Notes: generated from the letters alone by a model not told the origin. Shown: positions 1 to 10,577, counted from the first letter of the stretch. The stretch is 64,000 nt of DNA from Paraglomus occultum (GCA_910592205.1 CAJVPJ010000003.1:1-64000); one strand, 5' to 3'. Numbers and translations are program-made.

Positions 1-209
1 AGCTGAACAAGGATGTGTTAATGCTCAATGTAAGCTTGGCTTGCTGTATGTTATAAAAATGGAACTGGAATAGAAAAAGATGAACAAAAAGCAATTGAAT
101 GGTATAAAAAAGCAGCCGAACAAGGGGATACTGATGCTCAATTTAATCTTGCTAACTATTATGCCATGGGAGTTGCAGTAGAAAAAATGAAGTTGAATGT
201 ATTAGGTGG
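1..209 (+). pseudogene. Sel1-like repeat gene fragment (frameshifted, truncated at window edge)
   Basis: The first 200 bases encode parts of two Sel1-like repeats. One frame reads AEQGCVNAQCKLG and then meets a stop. A second frame continues with GNGTGIEKDEQKAIEWYKKA and AEQGDTDAQFNLANYY, which is the classic Sel1 spacing. The frame change near base 50 and the absence of further repeats after about base 209 mark this as a decayed copy. Sel1-like repeat proteins, often fused to kinases, are hugely expanded in Rhizophagus, where they serve as helical scaffolds. The upstream part lies outside the window. Confidence 0.75.
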
Positions 210-849
210 TTTTATTCCTACTTCCTTTCATGTTTGGAAAAAGATATGTGTCGTTATCTATTGTATGTAACACATTCTGCATCTATCTTTCTGGCTTCGA
301 GTGATAGAGTCACAAGAAAGCGGGATATATTAATCAAATAAATAGATATGTGTATTATACATTGTTAACTTGTTGCCGTCCATATACATAATAGTTGATA
401 ATGTAATGCTAATTTTGAAGCGCAGAGACCATCAGGTTTATTATTATACGTATATTCAATGAATTTACGTTCCTTAGCTGTGCTTAATAAAGGACACAAA
501 ATCAATGAATTTACGTTGTATTATTGTACATGCTCGAATTTTCTTACCAATTTCTCTGGCATGTTTAACTTTTTAATTTCTGATAGTATTCTGCATCCAC
601 AATTTAAATTCATAATGGTGTAATGCATACTCATTATCATAAATATATCTTGAAATAGATTTTGTTTGATGTTCAGTAAATATTTATCATAACTTACATC
701 ACAAAAGGTATTTACTGTATGATAGGTAGCCCAGTGCCTCTCCATTCCTATATGGTTATAATTACCTATATTTTGGTTCGCTTTCTGATATTAATATATA
801 CCAATTAATTATAAGAGAAACAGATAGCAATACCAATTTCAGGTGCATA
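210..849. other. intergenic, no gene seen
   Basis: AT-rich DNA with only short chance open frames. The one structure of note is the 30-bp insertion at 472-501 flanked by 16-bp direct repeats, listed separately. Confidence 0.6.
456..517 (+). mobile_element. 30-bp retroelement-tail-like insertion with 16-bp target-site duplication
   Basis: A 16-bp direct repeat (456-471 and 502-517, beginning TCAATGAATTTACG) flanks 30 bp that begin CCTTAGCTGTGCTTAATAAA and end in ACACAAAA. A near-identical string occurs at 28081-28112. A repeated 3' tail with long flanking duplications is what a heavily 5'-truncated, target-primed (LINE- or SINE-like) insertion leaves. The family itself cannot be named from this alone. 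Confidence 0.5.
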
Positions 850-858
850 GATATTAAT

Positions 859-997
859 GGGTCCGTATCATTTCACCGACAGTTCATTTCGCCGACAATT
901 TATTACCCAAAAAGGATAATTTTGAAATAATGTTGGTGAACATTTGTCGGTGAAATAATTGTCGGTGAAATGATTGTCGGCGAAATGATCGCCTCCC
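859..997. mobile_element. 139-bp MITE, Mutator-like (9-bp TSD)
   Basis: The element starts GGG and ends CCC and is flanked by a perfect 9-bp duplication GATATTAAT (850-858 and 998-1006). The termini are inverted. The left arm contains ATCATTTCACCGACAG and a second TTCGCCGACAA unit. The right arm contains three tandem TTGTCGGYGAAATRAT units. A 9-bp target-site duplication with subterminal tandem motifs fits a Mutator-like (MULE) derived MITE. It has no coding capacity. Confidence 0.7.
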
Positions 998-1020
998 GAT
1001 ATTAATATGTTATTAATAAA

Positions 1021-1815
1021 GAATTGAATATGTCTACACCTTATATTAAAACGATGACAGACACACAATATTCAATTGTTTTGTTAAGAGAATTAAATAC
1101 CAAGCTTACAGATAAGATTAGCGAACTTAGAAAAAAGTATACTGAGCTTGAAGCTAAGAATATCGAAGTCGTAACTGAGAATGCAAAATTAAAACAAGAC
1201 AAGGAGGATATTGAAGCCAGATTCTTGAATTTAGAGCAGAGAGATAGGAAAAAACTGCCTTATCACTAAACTAAACATGATGTAAGGAGCAGAGTTTGCA
1301 AAGCAGGGGTAATGGATATACCGATAACACATCTGATGAAGCAGAGTATCGAACATCTGATATAACTGATGTCAGTTTAAATTCCAACGTATGTTAGGAG
1401 ACAAAGGTTCAGATAGAGACTGGCTCACGTCAATGCTCCACATCACCAATTTGTATAGAAAATAAATCTGCAAAAGATAAAGTAATCGATAAATTTCTAG
1501 GCATAAAAGAAAATATCAGTCCAATTTACATGTCATAGAAATATTATAAAATTTTACTTATTTAATCGTGAAAATTCCAATTACTTAATATTATTAATTC
1601 AGGTAGCTCATATGAAGACATTTCTAAAATTATTCGACGATATACAGATGATGTAAAAAACGCATTAACAGGGTGAGTTTGTTGTATTGATCTGGATAAA
1701 TCTGAGGATGATAAATTTGCAATACGTCTAAGGTTCGATAGACCATTAAATTTGCAGAAGGAAATAGAATTGCGACAAAAGAAAATAAAGCGAATCAACA
1801 TGGCCTACGAATTCT
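1021..1815 (+). pseudogene. decayed LRELN-type coiled-coil family gene
   Basis: An open frame from the ATG at 1030 gives about 79 residues, with heptad-like coiled coil LLRELNTKLTDKISELRKKY, then ELEAKNIEVVTENAKLKQ. This is a start seen in a very large Rhizophagus family. The frame stops at 1269. Further coding remnants follow in other frames: a patch around 1440-1535 (SPICIENKSAKDKVIDKFLG), then 1612-1815 with SYEDISKIIRRYTDDV, a stop, and DKSEDDKFAIRLRFDRPLNL. Stops and frame changes between the patches indicate a degenerate copy. Function of the family is unknown to me. Confidence 0.6.
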
Positions 1816-2763
1816 GAATCTGATAATAAGGTGTAACGATCAAATTATTACATTTATTTAATGTAATAACCCCGCATATACTTTTTATCGTCCAGATATA
1901 ATAAATTGGAATTTTTAGATTTACACTGGTTAAAGTATGGTTGAAGTGTGGTTGAAATGTGATGGGAAAAGTAATAAATTATATAATATTTTGTAATATA
2001 ATTATGGTTAAGTACGGTTAAAGTGCAGGTTGAAGTGCGCATGAAATATATTTATTATAAAAACTGACTCGCGCCAATATATATAGAAATTTGCATACAT
2101 TTTAACGCTTTTTCAGTGTCATTGTTTAATATCAATGTAGAGGGCATTGCCGATAATCTCCAAGAATCCTACTTCTAAAACAACAGAATTTACGTTAATT
2201 GAATATATCACATCTTGGGAACATCCAATGCTAACCCCGTTGCTTATATTGCCTAGTTTCATTTCTCTGCATTTTGTTTGACAAATTTTCTACCTCCCCT
2301 CTGTGCAAAGGCAACCAGTTAGCGATTAAAGGAATAGATAACAAATAATAATGGCAGATCAGATATGTTTTTACCTTGATTAAATCCATGAAGTTGTCAA
2401 AAACTTTAACAATAATGGGATTTACAAAATTTTCTCAATAAAAAAGTTCACATTGAGTCCGGATCCAATAGTAAATTGGTGGGTGCATCGAAAGGAAATA
2501 GACTAAATAAATGGCATAAACTTAAATGTCACAAATGAAAATGACAATAATCACAAATATTTATACTCACAATCGTTTATAAATATCCTGTACCCATATG
2601 AGGTCATAATATTCTTTATGAATAAAATTTCCGGTATTAGTATATGGTTTTTCAAGAACGACCTCAATAGTATCACTCAAGGAAATTACATCGAATACGG
2701 ATTTACTTTCTACAATAAAAAAGATTATGGTCCGATTAGTCCGCTATATCGACTTTTACTGTG
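1816..2763. other. intergenic, no gene seen
   Basis: AT-rich sequence with many stops in all frames. No recognisable domain, RNA gene or repeat family apart from simple A/T runs. Confidence 0.5.
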
Positions 2764-2922
2764 TATATGTTGTATGTAAATCCCGTCACCATGTAAATCC
2801 CGTCAAGGACCCCAAAATAAATAGATGAATGTCGTACGTAAATTCCGTCAAGGACCCCAAAACCGCATTTACATATGTAAATCCGGGATTTACATGGCGA
2901 CGGGATTTACATACGACATATA
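2764..2922. mobile_element. about 159-bp MITE with long inverted termini
   Basis: The left end (TATATGTTGTATGTAAATCC, continuing CCGTCACCATG) is the near-perfect reverse complement of the right end, which finishes GGGATTTACATACGACATA. Arms are about 38 bp with two or three mismatches. Inside there is a 25-bp direct repeat with one mismatch at 2793-2817 and 2838-2862 (core CCGTCAAGGACCCCAAAA). The flanks are TA-rich, so the target-site duplication is uncertain. Non-coding. Confidence 0.65.
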
Positions 2923-3517
2923 TATGAGTAAAATTTCATGCTGAACATTTTACTTAGAAGCCAAAGACTGGTTATTATAGTAAATTTTTGAATTTTCTTT
3001 CTTTTTTTGAACTTTATGTGTTACACATGATTTTGTAATTTGATTGGTTAACTTTGTCAATCTTGAAATTTGATTGGACTGATTTTTTGTGTTGCCCTCG
3101 CTTTCATGGTTCATAGTTGGCAAGCAGTTTATTGAATGAATTGAAAAACATATTTATATATTAATATTTAACCTAAGTTGAAAAAAAAAGGTTTCTCCAG
3201 AGAGGTATGGCTAAAGATTTGACCGTGCTTTTATACTGATTTTCTATGTAAGAAAAAGGCCTTTTTGGCATACAAAAAGGAGTATTTGTCCGCTTATTTT
3301 CAACGCTGCCGGACGAGCAAAACGCTGGTTTGTACAAATAGTTTCCTTGGCTGCAAAGAACTACGGAATTAGTATCGCGAAAACTAAAGATTAAAACTAA
3401 CTATCTTTGACATTACTTCCTGGCGGGTCTTTTACAATTTTTTTTCAGCATAAACTGCTGTATGACGACGCAAATAATATACAACATACATATTTGCACC
3501 GGCTTACCATTGTGACA

Positions 3518-3871
3518 CTAGAATTTCAACACCAAATTGGGATGTGGGCGCGTATTTAGTGGCGTTCTCGTTGTCACATAGGCTGTTCCTTTAGTCGTTC
3601 TAGTATACATGCACTTGTAAGTGATGTTTCCAGAGGACATACCATCATTCTCTTCTATACTGGCAAGCGAAAGAATCCTTTCGGGGACTAGTTCATTGCT
3701 TACGACTGGTGCGTTACACACCATTTTCAAAAAGCTGTACCAGATTACACGCGTTGTACCACGAGATCGTTGACCAATGGTTGATTGTATTCCGATATAC
3801 CGATTAAGCAATATTAATATCGATATTGTATCAAAATAGTAAATACAGCATGTACAGTACTTATAAAGCAT
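3518..3871 (-). CDS. doubtful open frame, possible 3' exon
   Basis: A 117-codon minus-strand frame. Its last 68 codons, from an internal ATG, are less AT-biased than the surroundings and contain ELVPERILSLASIEEND. I recognise no domain and found no convincing upstream exon. It could be the 3' exon of a decayed gene or a chance frame. Confidence 0.2.
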   Translation of the reverse strand: MLYKYCTCCIYYFDTISILILLNRYIGIQSTIGQRSRGTTRVIWYSFLKMVCNAPVVSNELVPERILSLASIEENDGMSSGNITYKCMYTRTTKGTAYVTTRTPLNTRPHPNLVLKF

Positions 3872-4228
3872 GGTTTACTATTAAATTTAGTTAGTATTAG
3901 ATTCCCAAATTAAAAAAGTCTTGGTTTGCCAAGGACTTTTCAGTATAGCCACTAACAAGTATGACGCACAGTAATCGTGATCATCCAGCCACATACGATC
4001 ATCAGCACTGTTAAGTTTGCCCATTATGTCATAGTAAAATAGGTTTGGACAGTTATAAAAACATAAACAGACAACACAAAAAAAACCAAAGCGAGATAAA
4101 TGCTGTGAACCTTAAATTGCTGAGGAATTACGCTCAGTTCAGTCAAACATTTAAATAGTCTTGAAACGCTCCTCACCTTTCTCATCTTTCCTCTGGTTGA
4201 ACTTACTTATACTCATTCGACTTGTAAA

Positions 4229-4582
4229 ATGTCGTCGTCACCTTCGCAATACGCAATGCCTACTCCACAACCGTATACGAATTCTTCAATTACTCCCACG
4301 TACCCTAATGCTACTTATGCTCCTGCCCAACAACCATCTCAACCCTTTTCATCAACGACTCCTGTTAACTCTCAGACTGCAGAAAAGAGTGGAAACAGTA
4401 GTGATAACGGAAATAGAAGCACTGGCTATAAAGGGCAGACAAGAAGAGAGAATAACTGTGCAACTGACATATGCTTGTATGGAACTTGTGATTGTTGCTG
4501 TTGGTTAGCGTGTTTAGGGTTCTTTGACGCTTTCGGTTCATGTTGCGATTCTTGTTTATGCTGTTTGAGTTTGTGTCAATGA
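4229..4582 (+). CDS. Cys-rich small protein with Pro/Ser/Thr-rich N-terminus
   Basis: A 117-residue single-exon gene starting at the first ATG of the frame. Residues 1-60 are Ser/Pro/Gln/Thr-rich and disordered (MSSSPSQYAMPTPQPY). Residues 60-80 are polar and basic. The last 40 residues are packed with Cys and hydrophobics (YGTCDCCCWLACLGF, then CCDSCLCCLSLC). There is no signal peptide. Such a tail could be a palmitoylated or membrane-associated Cys cluster, or bind metal; the sequence does not decide. It sits head-to-tail with the LITAF-like gene at 6005, which has a similar proline-rich N-terminus followed by a Cys-bearing hydrophobic C-terminus, but it lacks the paired CPxC motifs. Function unknown. 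Confidence 0.6.
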   Translation: MSSSPSQYAMPTPQPYTNSSITPTYPNATYAPAQQPSQPFSSTTPVNSQTAEKSGNSSDNGNRSTGYKGQTRRENNCATDICLYGTCDCCCWLACLGFFDAFGSCCDSCLCCLSLCQ

Positions 4583-5921
4583 GTAGATTAATGAGGTCAG
4601 TGAAGCGGACTGAGTAATCATGAATGGGGAAAGACTGAATGATTATAGGATGCTTGAACAAACGGGTGAATGTTAGTGACTTGAAGCTGAAGGGATGAGG
4701 GTGAACGTTAAAGAATTGGACGTAAAACTGCAAAGTGAACATTACGCCAAAGGAGCGTTGGACTTTATACCTTCTTCTCGATTTGAGGAGGTTGTGCTTA
4801 TATTGATTATAATTCGCGACGATAAAGACACTGGCACAAAGAGAATCTCGGAAATCGGTGTCTCTGTATTTCACATGAAGAATTTAATATTGATTATGCC
4901 AGGAAGACGAGGAAACCGTATTTGGCTTAATCGATCATATTAATCGATAATATTACATCCTTTAGCTGAAAGGAGAGCAATCAATAAGAACACTGGATTT
5001 TTCAACGAATTTACGATGGCATTCAACTATTACTATTCTATTATGTAATACTCGCAGATTTCTTCTACCTATATATTTTGATTAAGGAAAAGTTAACGGC
5101 TTTATGATATTATTAGTTTTATTAAACTGTTCTATTGTACTATTGGAATCAAATATTTTCGTGTTCAACAGCGTATGTATGGATTGACTGGAGAACATAC
5201 GGTATTAGTATTATGCGTGTGATAATGGGCTTGATCTTTAAATCGTGTTTGCAGAAGGATGCTAGTCAAACAAGTCAAGAAACAAGCAATCATTTACGAA
5301 TAACATATTGATGTTTGCCAAATTGATAAAGCTAAGTCTACTATTTACCATGGCGTTCATTCTAATGGTTTAACATTAGCCACGACGTTATACTATGCAT
5401 CATCATCAATCTTTCTATCGCTTTTGAATTTTTAGCTAGTCATTAAGCGTGTATGCCGTACGCGATTCATGCGGGCACGCAATAAAATTTGTTACTACTT
5501 TTGCTACACAGTCGAACTTTGACATAACGAACAGCAGCGCGTTTTTTATTGTACAGACGCGCGCCGTGGTCAATTTTAGGTTTATCGAATAACCAACAGA
5601 AATTGCAGTAGAGTCTAAGGTTTGCTTTTACGATCTCGTGAACATACTCTGAATTTTAAAATATAATATGGCGAGTTTCTATTTGGATTATCTCCTTGTC
5701 CAATAAATATCATAAAATTTAATAACACGTGTATAAAGAGGTTTCGGGCCAAATAACCCGGCTTGGCATAATAAGTAGGGATTATTAAGAATCCATGGCG
5801 CTTGCTCTGGCCCCTGAAATTTTCTGCGGCGTATATTTGTCTTTCACATTCCGGACTGCGGCATAACATGGAATTTTCGGCATCACACCTTTTATGATCT
5901 AATTGTACCCTTTTCGTCCTT
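4583..5921. other. 3' flank and intergenic, no clear gene
   Basis: The 3' flank of the Cys-rich gene, then AT-rich spacer. Short open frames at 4695-4943 (+) and 5615-5869 (-) have no recognisable domain and are not called. Confidence 0.45.
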
Positions 5922-5929
5922 TATAAATA
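5922..5929 (+). promoter_or_regulatory. TATA box of LITAF-like gene
   Basis: TATAAATA lies 76 bp upstream of the ATG at 6005. A pyrimidine-rich stretch (5966-5982) follows, as in many fungal core promoters. Position and motif are seen; promoter activity is inferred. Confidence 0.4.
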
Positions 5930-6004
5930 CTTTCGACAGACGACCCTCATACGCTAATTTTCGACTTTTCTCTCTTTCTCTTACAAGTGACCCAGATAAT
6001 AGAC

Positions 6005-6576
6005 ATGGAACGGGATTCGTCTGATAGTAAAAAAAATACCATCGAAGAACCACCCCCGCCTTATACACCGACAGCTTCCGCTACTTCCTCGACAAACCCT
6101 GTCCCGCGAGAAACCGACCATTTAAAGGCTTCGGCACCTAAAACGTCATACTCCAATCCATATCCTGCAATACCCAATCCAACTTATGGCACTTCACCAG
6201 ACACTGTAATTCTAACGCCTGCTGTGCCGCTAACCGACATTAAGGATCAGCCAGTAGTGACTACTTGTCCACATTGTCGAAAGGTAGTGCTAAGTCATAC
6301 ACGTTATAGAAACGGCTCTGCAAACTGGCTTGCAAGCTTGGCCTTGATGTGTTTCGGTCTGAATGGCGGATGTTGTCTGATACCGTTCTGCGTAAGTAGC
6401 TTTTTGCGAGTCGTGATTGCATAGACGAATATTTTAACAAGTACGTTTTTCCTATTTCGATTTACTTGTAGTTGAACGATCTCAAGAATGTAATTCACGA
6501 GTGTCCTAATTGTGGACGTATTATGGCAGAATACGCCAGGTTAAATGGAGACGTTAATATATATAGAGGACGTTAG
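6005..6576 (+). CDS. LITAF/SIMPLE-domain protein
   Basis: Two exons, 6005-6391 and 6472-6576, with an 80-bp intron (GTAAGT...TTGTAG) in phase 0, giving 163 residues. The N-terminus is disordered and carries PPPPYTP, a PPxY motif of the kind bound by Nedd4-type WW domains. The C-terminus is a complete LITAF domain: TTCPHC, a hydrophobic membrane-inserting stretch (NWLASLALMCFGLNGGCCLI), then HECPNCG. The two CPxC knuckles form one zinc site. The intron falls directly after LIPFC, and the second knuckle is found only after splicing. LITAF proteins are monotopic endosomal/lysosomal membrane proteins linked to ESCRT and ubiquitin-ligase trafficking. An in-frame GTG at 5987 precedes the ATG and is not used here. 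Confidence 0.85.
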
Positions 6577-6785
6577 TTCGCGATCAGAAGGATGACTGCG
6601 AGAGGGATTAATCTACACGAGGACGAGAATATTATTCTAGTGGAAAGTTGTATGGACATTGAAATTTTATTGTAATTAGCCAGTTTTGATAGGAATTGCA
6701 TCTAAAGTCTGTATCAAAGAAGTAATAAACACTATTTATAATTACATCTGTGTCATAAGCTCGTTCGACGTATCTGTACTCTCCG

Positions 6786-8168
6786 TTATTTTGACATATT
6801 ATATGTAGCTGTTGTTAATCCAAGAGTGCGATTATCATATTCAAAAGAGTAAATTGGAGTATCAGAATCGTCGCTCATAAGCATATTTTCAATCTGCTCT
6901 CTTGCATGTGGAAGAATAAATCCTTTAAGATGCAATCTATAATGATGACTGTGAGAACTCTGGCGAACTGCTATTGTTGGTTTATCGGATACCTTGACAT
7001 AGAAGGGGTGAGAGAATAAAGTTAATCAATACAACCAATCGAACTGATTGTATAGGAAAAGTATAACAATACAACTCATAATCTATTAGACTAGTACGCA
7101 TAGATCGAATAAATATTCTACATAATCATACACAAACCTCGACTACAGCTTCTGTCATAGCAGATCGATCAAATCCAACTGGCGCTCGAAGAACGGGTAA
7201 TGCTTGCGCTCGCTTCTCATAACTCTTCATTTTCCATTCGAATAAACATTTATAAATTATCTCCACGTCAATCTCACCTTTGACCATGAGAACTTGATTC
7301 AGTTTACTCTGCACCAATTTATCACGTGTACTTATTTTACTACAAAGAACAAAAAACCCCAGCAAAACCAATATGCATTAGTTACAAGATCGGGCATGTT
7401 CAAATTGCAAAACCAACCAAATCTTACAGTTTCTTTGTCATTGTCTGTTCCTCCACCGGTGAACAAGCTGTCAAAGTCACTTTCGCTTCTTCAAGTGTCT
7501 TGCGAAGTTCCGGCAATACGCGATGGACAATTGCCTCAAACTCTCCATTCTCACTCGCCTTTGGCGATAGAAAAATCGCTGTCACGTCGGAACTCATGTA
7601 GTAGAAATAAGGACATGATCTTTCGCGTAGTTTGTCGTATAGTTTGGCGAATGACCTTTGCCTGTACCAGAAGTAAATAGGAGGAAGTCATTTAATCAAA
7701 GCTACCAAAATAGACTTGACCGAGTTGCCTGTATATATCACGTTGAGATGACAGACCATCTTTTTAATTGTTCATCATAATAATTTAATTCCTGTTGTTC
7801 TGCTTTAGTAAGTGGCCTGCGTAGTTCTTGATTGTAAAACGCACCTTTCAAAACGTCAGCGGATGCTGGCGAAAAATCATCTTCTGGGTAAACGTAATGT
7901 TGAGTCAAGTGTTGGATTTCCTCGCTAGACAATGGAAATTGATATGCCGTCGTGCCTTTCAATTCGACAACCAATCTCCAATCTTTTATAAGTAATTTTG
8001 TTTGGCAGTTCTTTTTGAAACCAAAGCAGTTAGCAAAGCGGGATGTGACTGGTGGTGACTCGCAATTGTATCGTAACTGCTTGCCTCATTCTCTTTTTCC
8101 TGATTCAAACTGTTCCTTTTCCGGGGTCTCTCTTTATTCTGAACAGGTTGTTTTACATTCCTAAACAT
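6786..8168 (-). CDS. DONSON-like replication factor
   Basis: Exons (5' to 3' on minus): about 8157-8168, 7757-8010, 7428-7661, 7138-7306, 6786-6992. All phases agree downstream of 8010. Motifs in order resemble DONSON/Humpty-dumpty: KDWRLVVELKG, RWQRSFAKLYDKLRE, CPYFYYMSSDVTAIFLSP, LPVLRAPVGFDRSAM, and C-terminal HYRLHLKGFILPHAREQ. In animals DONSON helps load and activate the CMG helicase and protects forks. The model gives about 291 residues, shorter than the animal proteins (over 500). The N-terminus is uncertain: the frame from ATG 8168 also reads 60 codons (RPRKRNSLNQEKENEAS) before a stop and may be joined by a different intron or be frameshifted. It is convergent with the LITAF-like gene, whose stop lies 210 bp away. 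Confidence 0.65.
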
Positions 8169-9613
8169 GTTTGTTGCAACTCGTGAATTCCGTAAAATCT
8201 CGCGAACTTGTATAATACAGAATCAATGACGTTGACATGTATGAGTGTGTGACAATGATAATCAACGCGCGTTTTAATTTTTGGCCAATTGTAATGAATT
8301 CGGTCGTGGCGGATTAAAACGACTTTTGGGGTCTTCTTGAGTCCACCCTAAAGCTCAGAACCCCACATATACTCTTCTATTATCAAACAATACGATTAGA
8401 TTGATTTTCACGTAATTTGTTTACAGTACATTAATTTATCCCCAAAAAAATTACAATCGGTTTGCGTTAATTCATTTATGATGATAATAATACACGTAAT
8501 AATAAAACAACAACAATAATAATAACAATAATAATAATAATCTGTTCTGTTAACTTAATTGTCGCGAACGAGTCAAAAGAGACATAATATTATCATAAAA
8601 GGTCGAAATCTTGACATAATAATAGTTAGTTTGATTTATATAATGGTCAGTTCATTATTATCATGGTTCTTTATGCAAAAAAGTATTTACTTGTTCTTGT
8701 CCCAAACTAATAGCAGTTATCGCTGCTGGAACACAAGAGCAGCCTATTCAAACATGTATGTTGTCAATACAAAATATAATCAATTAAAAAACACAAGGCT
8801 CTGAACATTACGTGAAGAGTACTTGTTATGCACTAGTTAGGTTGTAAGCTCATTACAATTTGGCGTTTTGAGTCACGGGACCGACACGGTTTACCCGTGC
8901 TGCATATTACACAGGAAACACTTTATTTAAGCATGTATTTAATATTATAATTAATGAAAAGAGCAAAACCAGAACAGCAAATAATGGCTTAACTCTGTAC
9001 AAACTTGCGAAAAAGATGACGATGTAAGGAACGTGACAAAATATAAACAGCGCGTATTGATTCTGGCTTACGTGGAATTAATCACAGGTAACAAGAGGAA
9101 ACAATTAAGACACAATAACCAAAAGAGCTAACAGATTCACATTGATTTTCCAACAATCATTAAAAATGTAAACAATTATGCTCGAATATCTGAATTCTTG
9201 GTAACTTAGTGCCAACGTCTTTTGTTTAATCTCGATAGCAAATCAAACTTTGGAATATTGAACGATTATGCGAATTCAATAATTGCAATTATTGTATATT
9301 CTTTGAGATCCACCCAATGGACCAAGTACCAAATTCCATGTACAAAATGGCAATTATTGCGAATTAGTTTAGATAGCAAATCATTATTATTATCACTAAA
9401 ACCCGTAAATTAATACATTTTTTCCCTATTTCCGTAAGTACATACAATGGATGGATTGAAAATGACGGGTAATTGTTTGAAGCCGATGTTATCCTTTGAC
9501 GAGAGGTTTGATTTACAGCCACACTGGCTAATAGCAAAAGAGCCATTTCTCATGTAAGTCCAGACAAATTGGTTAGTAGTTTGGTGACGATGTTGTGGGT
9601 TGGACACCATATA
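8169..9613. other. intergenic with simple repeats
   Basis: AT-rich. It contains an AAT/ACA microsatellite at about 8490-8541 and an 18-bp perfect palindrome at 9277-9294 (CAATAATTGCAATTATTG). The 81-codon plus frame at 8559 has no domain and is not called. Confidence 0.5.
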
Positions 9614-9688
9614 CAGTTGACTCTCCCTAAATGCACGCTTTTGGGACTGAAAATTGAGAGCGTGCATTTAGGGAGTGTGCTGTTAATG
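9614..9688. mobile_element. short inverted-repeat element (MITE-like)
   Basis: A 17-bp perfect inverted repeat (9623-9639 and 9659-9675, CTCCCTAAATGCACGCT) with a 19-bp loop. The outer part pairs imperfectly (ACAGTTGACT... against ...TGTGCTGTTA). The opening ACAGTTGACTCT is the same as the start of the 20374-20554 element, suggesting two members of one superfamily. Confidence 0.5.
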
Positions 9689-9837
9689 TAGCCATCACGC
9701 AATAATTTGCGACTGCATTGTCATCTAAAGCTCAAGACGCTATATCTTACTTCGAAAGGGTGCCCGCCGCTTAAAATCCTTTATTGATCATGTAATATAG
9801 CGGACAATAGAATATGGTTTAGGCTATCAGGCATGTT

Positions 9838-10577
9838 GCATTATTTTGATTAACGAGACCGACGGATTTGCTTGTTTTGCCAATGACTGAATTTTCGTCG
9901 GATCGTTATTGGTGGAGAAAGATCCAACAGGTCTAAACTCTTCCAAGAACCTGGCGGATAAAGACATTTCTCTCTAGAAATGGACCACGAGGTGTATTAA
10001 ACGTATTCGTATATTAATATTTGATGTTTCTGTGGGGTTACCGTATATGCCAATCCGGATTGGTGAGTGTTTGGAGCAACTAATCCAATAACGGAGCTTT
10101 ATAATTCTATGTGAATGACCTGAAAGTCTACTTATATTCTAGGTCCGAAAAAATGTAAGGATGGAAAAGAAACGAGCATCAAACAAATAGCCGTACAGAT
10201 TCGAAACATTGATCCTTAGAAACTCTGGCAGTAGGAGATAAGCGATGCTATGGCTTTAATCTCAAAGTTATTAATTGGGAATAATCTATAGCGAAAAGCG
10301 TGAAAACGAACAATGACAGAGTCTTTGTTTCTGATGCTGAAAGCCACAGATGCTTAATCTCTTTTTTAATGTTGCATAAAAATGTCTGTTTACTTACACA
10401 TGTTGCGATGGAGGCTAAACCGTTGTTCAACTTTTCTTGCATTGTCTAAGAGTGTACAGTAGCTACCATCAAGTTTATATTTCATGTTGGGGTGGGGGTT
10501 GGGGTGAGGAGTCGAGAAGAACAAATCTTTCCGTTGTAAATCCAAATCTACTAGATCGTTTGAAGATGATGACGAAA
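9838..10577 (-). CDS. unidentified spliced gene (partial model)
   Basis: Two exons can be joined in phase: 10398-10577 (after a CATATGCAG acceptor, ending at a GTAAGT donor; SSNDLVDLDLQRKDLFFSTP and KYKLDGSYCTLLDNARKVEQ) and 10224-10352 (NKDSVIVRFHAFRYRLFPIN). Further coding-like stretches lie downstream at about 10040-10095 (VIGLVAPNTHQSGLAYT) and 9838-9975 (MSLSARFLEEFRPVGSFS), but the frame linking them to the first two exons is not settled. The 5' end is not found. I recognise no domain. It may be an intact gene with poorly resolved introns or a decaying one. Confidence 0.35.

Noticed and set aside
868-1068. 66-codon minus frame with repeated DNHFTD motifs
   Set aside because: It lies inside the MULE-type MITE; the repeats are the element's inverted ends.
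4161-4508. 115-codon frame overlapping the Cys-rich gene
   Set aside because: Out-of-frame overlap; the frame at 4229 has the better composition and ends.
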